A model generated the notes under the pieces. It saw only the letters and a list, made by a program, of their open reading frames with translations. It was not told where the DNA came from and ran no database searches. A stretch of DNA of 64,000 bases from Halomonas sp. Y3 (GTDB lineage: Bacteria; Pseudomonadota; Gammaproteobacteria; Pseudomonadales; Halomonadaceae), in the NCBI RefSeq assembly GCF_024137965.1, contig NZ_CP099975.1:1-64000 (forward strand). Reading direction: 5' to 3'. Of the stretch, positions 46,328-54,601 are shown one piece after another; within the stretch, counting starts at the first letter, position 1; each line of letters opens with the position of its first letter. The position numbers were made by a program, and so were the translations under genes.

Positions 46328-49300
46328 ATGAACGCTCACACCCCCGCCGTCGTCCCGGGCGATGCCCTCGACGGCGCTCTCGACGACTATATCCTGGCCG
46401 ACCGCTATACCCGCGACACCGGGCGCATCTTCCTCACCGGCACCCAGGCGCTGGTGCGTATCGCCCTGCGCCAGGCCGCCCTGGACCGCCGCGACGGCCG
46501 CCACACCGCGGGCCTGATCAGCGGCTACCGCGGCTCGCCCCTGGGCGGCGTCGACCAGGCCCTGTGGCAGGCCAGGGAGCCCCTGGCCGAGGCCAACATC
46601 GAGTTCGTGCCGGCCATCAACGAGGACCTGGCGGCCACCATGATGCTCGGCTGTCAGCAGGTGGAGACCGACCCGGACCGGCAGGTCGAGGGGGTCTTCG
46701 GCCTCTGGTACGGCAAGGGGCCCGGCGTGGATCGCGCCGGCGATGCCCTGAAGCACGGCAACGCCTACGGCAGCTCCCCGAACGGCGGCGTGCTGGTGGT
46801 GGCCGGTGACGACCACGGCTGCGTCTCCTCCTCCATGCCCCACCAGTCCGACGTGGCCTTCATGGCCTGGTTCATGCCGGTCGTGAACCCGGCGTCCCTG
46901 GCCGAATACGAGGCCTTTGGCCTGTGGGGCTATGCCCTGTCGCGATTCTCGGGCTGCTGGGTCGGCTTCAAGGCGGTCTCCGAGACGGTGGAGAGTGGCG
47001 CCTCCCTCGAGGCCACGCCGCTGCCCGAGTTCGCGCCGCCGGAGTTCACGCCGCCGCTGGATGGCCTCCACTACCGCTGGCCGGACCTGCCCGGGCCCCA
47101 GCTGGAGGCCCGCATCGAGCACAAGCTGGCCGCGGTGCAGGCTTTCGCCACCGCCAACCCCATCGATCGGCGCCTCTATGCCAACGAGGAGGCGCGCTTC
47201 GGCATCGTCACCACCGGCAAGGGCCACCTGGACCTGATGGAGGCGCTGCGCCTGCTGGGTCTCGGCGAGCGGGAGCTGCGCGAGCTGGGGGTGGAGCTCT
47301 ACAAGGTGGGCATGGTGTGGCCGCTGCACCGCCGCGGCATCCTCGAGTTCGTGCACCCCAAGCAGGAGGTGCTGGTCATCGAGGAGAAGCGCGGGATCAT
47401 CGAGAGCCAGATCAAGGAGTACATGTCCGAGCCGGACCGCCCCGGCGAGGTGCTGATCACCGGCAAGCAGGACGAAGCGGGCCGACCGCTGATCCCCTAC
47501 GTGGGTGAGCTCGGCCCGCGGCTGCTGGCCGGCTACGTGGCCGAACGGCTCGAGCGCTTCTTCGGCATCGACCTCTCCGCGCGCCTCGCCAAGCTGGACC
47601 GCTGCCGCGCCGAGGCACGCGAGCTGCGCGGCGTGCGCCGCCTGCCCTACTTCTGCTCCGGCTGCCCCCACAACAGCTCCACCAAGGTGCCGGAGGGCAG
47701 CAAGGCGCTGGCCGGCATCGGCTGCCACTTCATGGCCTCCTGGATGGGGCGCAACACCGAGTCGCTGATCCAGATGGGCGGCGAGGGGGTGAACTGGGTG
47801 GGCAAGAGCCGCTTCACCGGTAACGGCCACGTGTTCCAGAACCTGGGCGAGGGCACCTGGTTCCACTCCGGCTCCATGGCGGTGCGCCAGGCGGTGGCCG
47901 CCGGGGTCAACATCACCTACAAGGTGCTCTTCAACGACGCCGTGGCGATGACCGGCGGCCAGCCGGTGGACGGCCAGATCACCGTGCCGATGATCGCCCA
48001 GAGCTCCGCCGCCGAGGGGGTGAAGCGCATCGCGGTGGTCAGCGACGAGCCCGAGAAGTACCGCGGTCACGAGAAGGCGTTTCCCGAGGGGGTGACCTTT
48101 CACCACCGCGACGAGATGGACGCCCTGCAGCGGGAGCTGCGCGAGATTCCTGGCTGCAGCGTGCTGATCTATGACCAGGTGTGCGCCGCCGAGAAGCGCC
48201 GCCGCCGCAAGCGCGGCCTGATGGAGGACCCGGCCAAGCGTGTCTTCATCAACCACCACGTCTGCGAGGGGTGCGGCGACTGCTCGGTGCAGTCCAACTG
48301 CCTCTCGGTGGTGCCTCGCGAAACGGAGCTCGGCCGCAAGCGCAAGATCGACCAGTCCTCCTGCAACAAGGATATGTCCTGCGTGGGCGGCTTCTGCCCC
48401 AGCTTCGTCACCGTGGAGGGGGGCGAGCTGCGTAAGGGGCAGGGGGTCAGCGTGGATGAGGCCTTCTGGCGCAAGGTGGAAGCGCTGCCGCTGCCCCAGG
48501 CGCCCCTGCTCACCCGCCCCTACGACCTGCTGGTGGGAGGCGTCGGCGGCACCGGCGTGGTCACCGTGGGCCAGCTGATCACCATGGCCGCCCACCTGGA
48601 GGGGCGCGGCACCAGCGTGCTGGACTTCATGGGCTTCGCCCAGAAGGGCGGCACCGTGCTGAGCTATGTGCGCCTGGCGCCGGCGCCCGCCGACCTTAAC
48701 CAGGTGCGCATCGAGGCGGGCCAGGCCGATGCCGTGATCGCCTGCGACATGGTGGTGGCGAGCTCGAGGAAGGCCCTGGACGTGCTCAAGGCCGGTACCA
48801 CCCGGGTGGTAGCCAACCTGGCCGAACTGGCCACCGCCGACCATGTGCTCTATCGCGACGCCGACATGCAGGCGGATGAGCGCCTCGGCCTGCTGCGCGA
48901 CGCCGTGGGCGCGGCCAACTTCGCGACGCTGGACGCCAACCGCCTGGCGGAGCAGCTGCTGGGGGATACCGTCTTCTCCAACGTCATGATGCTCGGCTTC
49001 GCCTGGCAGCAGGGCCTGCTGCCGGTGGGCGAGGCGGCGCTCAAGCGCGCCATCGAGCTCAACGGCGTGGCCATCGAGAAGAACCTGCGCGCCTTCGCCT
49101 GGGGCCGCCTGGCGGCGGTGGAGCCGGAGACCCTGCAGCGTCGCCTGGACGAGGCGCCCCTGGCCGCCGACGCCAGCCTCGACGAGGTGGTCGCCCGCCA
49201 CGCGCGGCTGCTGACGCGCTATCAGGACGGTGCCTATGCCGAGCGCTATCTGCAGAAGGTGGCCCGGGTGCGCGAGGCGGAGGCGCGCCTCGGTGCCGGC

Positions 49301-49837
49301 GAGGCGCTGACCCAGGCGGTAGCCACCCAGCTCTACCGGCTGATGGCCTGCAAGGACGAGTACGAGGTGGCGCGCCTCTACACCGAGAGCGACTTCCTCG
49401 CCGAGCTCGAGGCCACCTTCGGCGGCGACTACCGGCTCAGCTTCCACCTGGCGCCGCCGCTGCTGGGCGGCCGCAAGGACGCCCGCGGCCGGCCGGTAAA
49501 GCGCCGCTTCGGCCCCTGGATGCTCAAGGCGATGAAGGGGTTGGCCCGGCTGCGCGGCCTGCGCAACGGCCCCTTCGACCCCTTCCGCTTCAGCGCCGAC
49601 CGCAGGCTGGATCGCCGCCTGCTGGCGGAGTATGAGGCGCTGCTCGACGAACTGGTGACGCGCCTGGACGCCGGCACCCACGCCACCGCCCTGGCGCTGG
49701 CCAAGCTGCCCGAGGAGATCCGCGGCTTCGGCCCGGTGCGCGAGGCGGCGGCGGAAAAGGCCGCCGCGCGCCGCGCGCGGCTGCTCGAGGAGCTGCGTGA
49801 GGGGAGGCCGGTGACCATCGCCGCCGAGGCCGCCTGA
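46328..49837 (+). CDS. Indolepyruvate ferredoxin oxidoreductase, fused single-chain form
   Basis: A 1,169-residue enzyme that oxidatively decarboxylates aryl-pyruvates (from Trp, Phe or Tyr) to aryl-acetyl-CoA using thiamine diphosphate and an electron carrier. Domains in order: pyruvate-oxidoreductase-like N-terminus (ISGYRGSPLGGVDQAL), a central TPP-binding part (CSGCPHNSSTKVP near residue 440; GIGCHFMASW; YKVLFNDAVAMTGG), a Cys-rich ferredoxin-like segment (CEGCGDCSVQSNC near 645), and a gamma-type domain (LLVGGVGGTGVVTVGQ near 735). This is the IorA-IorB fusion of aerobic Proteobacteria. The ATG at 46328 follows GAGGTGG. Confidence 0.93.
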   Translation: MNAHTPAVVPGDALDGALDDYILADRYTRDTGRIFLTGTQALVRIALRQAALDRRDGRHTAGLISGYRGSPLGGVDQALWQAREPLAEANIEFVPAINEDLAATMMLGCQQVETDPDRQVEGVFGLWYGKGPGVDRAGDALKHGNAYGSSPNGGVLVVAGDDHGCVSSSMPHQSDVAFMAWFMPVVNPASLAEYEAFGLWGYALSRFSGCWVGFKAVSETVESGASLEATPLPEFAPPEFTPPLDGLHYRWPDLPGPQLEARIEHKLAAVQAFATANPIDRRLYANEEARFGIVTTGKGHLDLMEALRLLGLGERELRELGVELYKVGMVWPLHRRGILEFVHPKQEVLVIEEKRGIIESQIKEYMSEPDRPGEVLITGKQDEAGRPLIPYVGELGPRLLAGYVAERLERFFGIDLSARLAKLDRCRAEARELRGVRRLPYFCSGCPHNSSTKVPEGSKALAGIGCHFMASWMGRNTESLIQMGGEGVNWVGKSRFTGNGHVFQNLGEGTWFHSGSMAVRQAVAAGVNITYKVLFNDAVAMTGGQPVDGQITVPMIAQSSAAEGVKRIAVVSDEPEKYRGHEKAFPEGVTFHHRDEMDALQRELREIPGCSVLIYDQVCAAEKRRRRKRGLMEDPAKRVFINHHVCEGCGDCSVQSNCLSVVPRETELGRKRKIDQSSCNKDMSCVGGFCPSFVTVEGGELRKGQGVSVDEAFWRKVEALPLPQAPLLTRPYDLLVGGVGGTGVVTVGQLITMAAHLEGRGTSVLDFMGFAQKGGTVLSYVRLAPAPADLNQVRIEAGQADAVIACDMVVASSRKALDVLKAGTTRVVANLAELATADHVLYRDADMQADERLGLLRDAVGAANFATLDANRLAEQLLGDTVFSNVMMLGFAWQQGLLPVGEAALKRAIELNGVAIEKNLRAFAWGRLAAVEPETLQRRLDEAPLAADASLDEVVARHARLLTRYQDGAYAERYLQKVARVREAEARLGAGEALTQAVATQLYRLMACKDEYEVARLYTESDFLAELEATFGGDYRLSFHLAPPLLGGRKDARGRPVKRRFGPWMLKAMKGLARLRGLRNGPFDPFRFSADRRLDRRLLAEYEALLDELVTRLDAGTHATALALAKLPEEIRGFGPVREAAAEKAAARRARLLEELREGRPVTIAAEAA

Positions 49838-49853
49838 CAGCATCGCACCGGTA

Positions 49854-49888
49854 ATGCAGAAGGCCACGCATCGCGTGGCCTTCTGCAT
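49854..49888 (+). terminator. Strong hairpin after the ior gene
   Basis: A 16-bp perfect stem (49854-49869 with 49873-49888) of the GCAGAAGGCC type also used after gyrB. There is no T-run behind it, so termination efficiency is uncertain; it separates ior from the convergent MFS gene. Confidence 0.6.
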
Positions 49889-49941
49889 GGTGGCACCTGC
49901 ACGTGCGCCCAGCCGGGCGAGGCTCTCCTCTGTGCCTGCCC

Positions 49942-51159
49942 TCAGCCTTCGCCAGCCGGGCAGCGCTCGGCCGACTCGGCGCGGCGGCGCACCAGCAGCA
50001 GGTGGCTCGCCAGCGACAGCAGCCCCATCAGGCCGATGGTAAGTGCCAGGGTGCGCGTGCTGCCGTCATGGAACTGGCCCACCAGGCCGCCCACCACCGC
50101 GGCGATGCTCATCTGCAGGAAGCCGAACAGCGACGAGGCCGCGCCGGCGCACTGCGCATTGGGGGCCAGGGCGCCGGCCATGGTCTGGGGCATCAGGATG
50201 CCCACCCCCAGCATGAACACCATGTGCGGGCCCACCACCGCCCAGGGAGTATGTACGCCGAGGAGGGCCAGGCCGGCCATGGCGGCGCCTCCCGCTGCAC
50301 AGATCAGGGTGCCCCGGGTGATCAGCCGGTCGCGCCCCAGGCGGTGGCTGTAGCGGCCGCTGACCAGGGTGCCGGCGAAGAAGCCCGCCACGATCAGCGT
50401 GAACAGCACGCCGTAGAGAGTCGGCGCCACGCCCAGGTACTCGATCAGCACGAAGGACGAGCCGGAGAGGTAGGCGAAGAGCCCCGAGAAGGCCGCGGCG
50501 TTGACCAGCGTATAGCCGATGAAGGTGCGCTGGCCCAGCAGCAGACGGAAGTTGGCCAGTATCGCCCGCGGGGCGATCGACTGGCGGCGCTCCCGGGGCA
50601 GCGGTTCGGGCAGCAGCAGCACCAGCACGGCGAGCATCACCGCGGCATAGAGCGCCAGCACCACGAACACCGACTCCCAGCCGAAGAACAGCAGCAGCCC
50701 CGCCCCCACCACCGGGGCCAGGGCCGGGGCCAGCGCCATGGTGCTGGCCATGTAGGAGAGGATGCGCCCTGCCTCCAGAGGGCCGTGGATATCGCGCACC
50801 GCGGCGCGCCCCAGCACCGGGCCGGCGGCGCCGCCGAAGGCCTGCAGGAAGCGGCCGACCAGCAGCCACTCGATGTTCGGCGCCAGGGCGCAGAGCAGGC
50901 TTGCCGCCAGGAACAGGGCGATCCCGGCGATCATCACCGGGCGGCGGCCGAAGCGGTCCGAGACCGGGCCGCAGAGCAGCTGGGCCAGTGCGAAGCCGGC
51001 CATGTAGAGGCTCAGCGTCAGCTGCACCCGGTCCGGGCCGGTGCCCAGCGCCTCGGCCATGGCTGGCATGGCGGGCAGGTACATGTCGGTGGCCAGGGGG
51101 CCCAGCGCGGTCAGCGCGGCCAGGGTCGCCACCGTGGCGGGAGAGGTCAGCTTGAGCAC
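49942..51159 (-). CDS. Bcr/CflA family multidrug efflux MFS transporter
   Basis: A 405-residue inner-membrane protein with 12 predicted helices. The N-terminal LAALTALGPLATDMYLPAMPAMAEAL is the Bcr/CflA (DHA1) signature, followed by the MFS loop GPVSDRFGRRPVMIAG between helices 2 and 3, and a long central basic loop (PEPLPRERRQS). The family exports bicyclomycin, chloramphenicol and other compounds; the natural cargo here is unknown. Its neighbours are aromatic catabolism genes, so export of an aromatic metabolite is possible. It is on the same strand as maiA but separated by a hairpin. Confidence 0.9.
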   Translation of the reverse strand: MLKLTSPATVATLAALTALGPLATDMYLPAMPAMAEALGTGPDRVQLTLSLYMAGFALAQLLCGPVSDRFGRRPVMIAGIALFLAASLLCALAPNIEWLLVGRFLQAFGGAAGPVLGRAAVRDIHGPLEAGRILSYMASTMALAPALAPVVGAGLLLFFGWESVFVVLALYAAVMLAVLVLLLPEPLPRERRQSIAPRAILANFRLLLGQRTFIGYTLVNAAAFSGLFAYLSGSSFVLIEYLGVAPTLYGVLFTLIVAGFFAGTLVSGRYSHRLGRDRLITRGTLICAAGGAAMAGLALLGVHTPWAVVGPHMVFMLGVGILMPQTMAGALAPNAQCAGAASSLFGFLQMSIAAVVGGLVGQFHDGSTRTLALTIGLMGLLSLASHLLLVRRRAESAERCPAGEG

Positions 51160-51216
51160 CCGGTGTTCCTTCTGCTGTGAGGCCTATCGGATCGTGGAAA
51201 GGCTCGGGAACGCGAG

Positions 51217-51250
51217 GCGGGCGCCTTTCCGGTTGGAAAGGCGCCCGCTT
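51217..51250 (-). terminator. Hairpin after maiA
   Basis: A perfect 14-bp stem (51217-51230 with 51235-51248) lies 26 nt after the maiA stop codon and before the MFS gene. It lacks a T-run on the minus strand. It likely marks the end of the homogentisate transcript. Confidence 0.55.
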
Positions 51251-51273
51251 ATCATTAGCCTGCTTATTCTAGC

Positions 51274-51918
51274 TCAGCCGGCGTCCGGTTGCGCACTCGG
51301 CGCGGCCTGGGCGAAGGCGTCCAGGGCCCGGCAGTTGGCGGTGATGCGCCGGATCCGCGGGTAGGCCGTGAGATCGCACTCGAAGCGTTCGGCGTTGAAC
51401 ACCTGGGGCACCAGGCAGAGGTCCGCCAGGGTGGGGGTGTCGCCGTGGCAGAAGTCGCCGCTGCCGGCCTCCCGCGACAGCATCGTCTCCAGGGCGGCGA
51501 AGCCCTCGGTGACCCAGTGGCGATACCAGGCCAGCTTGCTGGCCTCGTCCGCATCCAGGGTGCCAACCAGATACTTGAGCACCCGCAGGTTGTTGAGCGG
51601 GTGGATCTCGCAGGCCACCAGCTGGGCCAGGGCGCGCACCCGGGCACGGCCGGCGGGGTCCGCCGGCAGCAGCGGCGGCTCGGGATGCGTCTCGTCCAGG
51701 TATTCGCAGATCGCCAGGGACTGGGTAAGCACCAGGCCGTCGTCCGTCACCAGGCTCGGCACCAGACCCTGGGGGTGGCGGGCGAGGTTCTCCTCGCCAC
51801 GCTGCTCGCCTTTTACCAGGTTGACCGGGGACTGGTCGTAGGCCAGACCCTTGAGGTTCAGAGCGATGCGAACCCGGTAGGCGGCGGACGAGCGGAAGTA
51901 GCCGTAGAGGGTGGTCAT
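51274..51918 (-). CDS. maiA: Maleylacetoacetate isomerase
   Basis: MaiA, a zeta-class glutathione transferase, isomerises maleylacetoacetate to fumarylacetoacetate, the middle step of homogentisate breakdown. The 214-residue protein begins MTTLYGYFRSSAAYRVRIALNLKGL, where SSAAYRVR carries the catalytic Ser and glutathione contacts, then has the thioredoxin-fold LTQSLAICEYLDETHP and a helical C-terminus (GDTPTLADLCLVPQVFNA). It follows fahA by 26 nt, so it is the last gene of the hmgA-fahA-maiA run. Confidence 0.94.
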   Translation of the reverse strand: MTTLYGYFRSSAAYRVRIALNLKGLAYDQSPVNLVKGEQRGEENLARHPQGLVPSLVTDDGLVLTQSLAICEYLDETHPEPPLLPADPAGRARVRALAQLVACEIHPLNNLRVLKYLVGTLDADEASKLAWYRHWVTEGFAALETMLSREAGSGDFCHGDTPTLADLCLVPQVFNAERFECDLTAYPRIRRITANCRALDAFAQAAPSAQPDAG

Positions 51919-51944
51919 ACTGACTCCTTGCTGGGTGTTATACC

Positions 51945-52961
51945 TCAGGGCTGGTACTTCACCACCTGCTGGTCGATGGCGCCGAAGATGCTCTTGCCGT
52001 CGCGGTCGAACATCTCGATGCGCACCCGGTCGCCGAAGCGCAGGAAGGGGGTCTTGGCCGCACCGTGGAGAATCTGCTCCACCATGCGCACCTCGGCCAG
52101 GCAGCTGTAGCCCACGCCGCCGTCGGCAATCGGCTTGCCGGGGCCGCCGTCGGCGTCCGGGTTGGAGACGGTGCCGGAGCCGACCACGGCGCCGGCGCCC
52201 AGGTAGCGGGTCTTCGCCGCATGGGCGACAAGTTCCGGGAAGCCGAAGATCATGTCCGGGCCGGCTTCCGGCTCGCCGAACTTCTCGCCGTTCAGGTGCA
52301 CGGTCAGCGGCAGATGCACCCGCCCGTCCTGCCAGGCGTCGCCCAGCTCATCCGGGGTCACGGCGATGGGCGAGAAGCTGGAGGCGGGCTTGGCCTGGAA
52401 GAAGCCGAAGCCCTTGGCCAGCTCGCCGGGGATCAGGCCGCGCAGGCTGACGTCGTTGACCAGCATCACCAGCTTGATATGGCCGGCCGCCTGCTCCGGG
52501 GTCACCGCCATGGGCACGTCGTCGGTGATCACCGCGATCTCGCCCTCGAAGTCGATGCCGTGCTCCTCGCTGACCGCCTCGATCTCCTCGGTGGGAGCGA
52601 GGAACTTGTCGCCGCCGCCCTGGTACATCAGCGGGTCGGTCCAGAAGGTCTCGGGCATCTCGGCGTTGCGCGCCTGGCGCACCAGCTTGACGTGATTGAG
52701 ATAGGCGGAGCCGTCGGCCCAGTGGTAGCTGCGCGGCAGCGGTGAGTGCAGCCGGCTCTGGTCGAGGTCGAAGGCGCCTTCGGCGCGGCCCTCGTTGAGC
52801 TCGGCGTAGCGGGCCTCGAGCTTCGGGCTCAGCGCGTCCCAGTTCTCGAGGGCCTGCTGCAGGGTGGGGGCAATATCGGCGGCGGAGACGGCGCGGGTCA
52901 GGTCGCGGGAGACCAGGAGCAGCTCTCCGTCGCGGCCGCTCTTGAGGGTGGCGAGTTTCAT
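51945..52961 (-). CDS. fahA: Fumarylacetoacetate hydrolase
   Basis: This enzyme splits fumarylacetoacetate into fumarate and acetoacetate, the last step of homogentisate catabolism. The 338-residue protein has the FAH fold, with metal ligands in IDFEGEIAVITDDVPM (Glu and Asp near residue 140) and the conserved LGAGAVVGSGTVSNPD region near 265, and shows the two-part N-terminal layout (MKLATLKSGRDGELLLVSRD) typical of bacterial FAHs acting with HmgA. It is 76 nt after hmgA and 26 nt before maiA. Confidence 0.93.
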   Translation of the reverse strand: MKLATLKSGRDGELLLVSRDLTRAVSAADIAPTLQQALENWDALSPKLEARYAELNEGRAEGAFDLDQSRLHSPLPRSYHWADGSAYLNHVKLVRQARNAEMPETFWTDPLMYQGGGDKFLAPTEEIEAVSEEHGIDFEGEIAVITDDVPMAVTPEQAAGHIKLVMLVNDVSLRGLIPGELAKGFGFFQAKPASSFSPIAVTPDELGDAWQDGRVHLPLTVHLNGEKFGEPEAGPDMIFGFPELVAHAAKTRYLGAGAVVGSGTVSNPDADGGPGKPIADGGVGYSCLAEVRMVEQILHGAAKTPFLRFGDRVRIEMFDRDGKSIFGAIDQQVVKYQP

Positions 52962-53036
52962 GGTGGTTCCATCCTTGTCGTCGGGGGGCGGGGCCGCGTG
53001 GCGACCCCGTCGTCAATCATGTGGTGCTGGCGTGGC

Positions 53037-54347
53037 TCAGGGCCGGTTCGGGTCGAAGTGGGAGCGCAGGGTCGACCAGACGTCAACGTAGTCGCGCTGA
53101 CGGAACTCCGCTTCCAGCGCCGCCTCGGTGGGATGATAGACGTAGCGGCTCTCGAACATGAAGGCCATGGTGGCGCCCTGATACTGGGGCGTCAGCTCGG
53201 CATTGCTGGCCTTCTCGAAGGTGTCGGCGTCGGGGCCGTGGGGCGACATGCAGTTGTGCAGGCTGGCGCCGCCGGGCAGGAAGCCTTCTGCCTTGGCATC
53301 GTACTCGCCGTGGATCAGGCCCATGAACTCGCTCATCAGGTTGCGATGGAAGTAGGGCGGGCGGAAGGTGTTCTCGGCCACCATCCAGCGCGGCGGGAAG
53401 ATCACGAAGTCGATGTTGGCCATCCCCGGCGTGTCGGAGGCGGAGGTCAGCACGGTGAAGATCGAGGGGTCCGGGTGGTCGAAGCTCACCGTGTTGATGG
53501 TGTTGAAGTTGGCCAGGTCGTACTTGTAGGGGGTGACGTTGCCGTGCCAGGCCACCACGTCCAGGGGCGAGTGGTCCAGGTCGGTGGCCCAGAAACGCCC
53601 TGAGAACTTGGCCACCAGCTCGAAGTCGCCCTGCAGGTCTTCATAGGCCGCCACCGGGCTCTGGAAGTCGCGGGGGTTGGCCAGGCCGTTGGCGCCGATG
53701 GGGCCGAGGCCGGGCAGCTCGAAGGGGCTGCCGTAGTTCTCGCACACATAGCCCCGGGCGGCGTCGACCCCCGCTCCCAGACGCACCTGGAACTTGATGC
53801 CGCGGGGGATCAGGACGATCTCGCCGCTGGCGACCTCCAGCTCGCCCATCTCGGTGCGCAGGCGCAGGGTGCCCTGCTGGGGCACGATCAGGAGCTCGCC
53901 GTCGGCGTTGTAGAAGAAGCGCTCGGTCATATCCCGGTTGAAGGCGTAGACGTGCACGCCGCAGCCGGCCTGGGTGCCGGCATCGCCGTTGACGGCGATG
54001 GTCAGCAGGCCATCGACGAAGTCGGTGGGCGCCTCGGGCAGCGGCACCGGATCCCAGCGCATCTGGTTGGGGTCGGCGGCGGGGCGGGCCAGCGGTGCGG
54101 TGGCCACGGCGCGGTCGGGTAGCGGCCGGTAGGCGCTCTGTGAGACCGAGGGGCGGATGCGGTAGAGCCAGCTGCGGAAGTTCTGGTGGCGCGGCGCGGT
54201 GAAGGCGGAGCCGGTGAACTGCTCGGCGTAGAGGCCGTAAGCGCAGCGCTGGGGCGAGTTCTGCCCCTCGGGCAGGGCGCCAGGCAGCGCCTCGCTGGCG
54301 AAGTGGTTGCCGAAACCGCTCTGGTACTCGAGTGTCTCGCGGGTCAT
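53037..54347 (-). CDS. hmgA: Homogentisate 1,2-dioxygenase
   Basis: HmgA is an iron-dependent ring-opening dioxygenase (homogentisate to maleylacetoacetate). The 436-residue protein begins [38 protein letters not shown], the family hallmark. The iron ligands are visible in the cupin core: His and Glu in [14 protein letters not shown] and His in [16 protein letters not shown], corresponding to the His-Glu-His set of the human enzyme. It stands 32 nt after the DUF2783 gene and upstream of fahA and maiA; all are probably transcribed together from the MBL-side promoter. Confidence 0.97.
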   Translation of the reverse strand: MTRETLEYQSGFGNHFASEALPGALPEGQNSPQRCAYGLYAEQFTGSAFTAPRHQNFRSWLYRIRPSVSQSAYRPLPDRAVATAPLARPAADPNQMRWDPVPLPEAPTDFVDGLLTIAVNGDAGTQAGCGVHVYAFNRDMTERFFYNADGELLIVPQQGTLRLRTEMGELEVASGEIVLIPRGIKFQVRLGAGVDAARGYVCENYGSPFELPGLGPIGANGLANPRDFQSPVAAYEDLQGDFELVAKFSGRFWATDLDHSPLDVVAWHGNVTPYKYDLANFNTINTVSFDHPDPSIFTVLTSASDTPGMANIDFVIFPPRWMVAENTFRPPYFHRNLMSEFMGLIHGEYDAKAEGFLPGGASLHNCMSPHGPDADTFEKASNAELTPQYQGATMAFMFESRYVYHPTEAALEAEFRQRDYVDVWSTLRSHFDPNRP

Positions 54348-54379
54348 GGAACTATCCTCTCTTGTTAGTAGGCGGCCGT

Positions 54380-54601
54380 TCAGCGAGCCGCCGCTTCCGC
54401 TGTGGAAGCCTCGGCTCGGCCGGCGATGGCCAGCGCCTCTTCCAGCACCTGCTGGTCGCCGATGTGGTTGGCCAGCAGCAGGATCAGGCGGGCATTGATC
54501 CGCTCGATCTCCTCTTCGCTGTGCTCCCGGTGGGTCTCGGTGAGCGCGGCGTAGAAGGCGTCCGGGTCGGTGAAGCTGGGGTTCAGCTCAAGCCGTGGCA
54601 T
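54380..54601 (-). CDS. DUF2783 small protein, likely monooxygenase partner (copy 2)
   Basis: A 73-residue protein ([28 protein letters not shown]..) with an acidic helical middle and an Ala-rich end. It matches the size and position of copy 1 (45468-45680): right after a large FAD hydroxylase. The ATG at 54601 overlaps the monooxygenase 3' end by 14 nt; a longer frame to 54667 would run deep into that gene. By analogy with MhaB of Pseudomonas putida, it should be needed for the hydroxylase next door. Identity to copy 1 is low by eye. Confidence 0.72.
   Translation of the reverse strand: MPRLELNPSFTDPDAFYAALTETHREHSEEEIERINARLILLLANHIGDQQVLEEALAIAGRAEASTAEAAAR

Noticed and set aside
46277..49888. 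1,203-codon minus-strand frame opposite the ior gene
   Set aside because: Antisense shadow caused by GC-rich third positions; composition (Ala/Gly/His/Gln-rich) is not protein-like.
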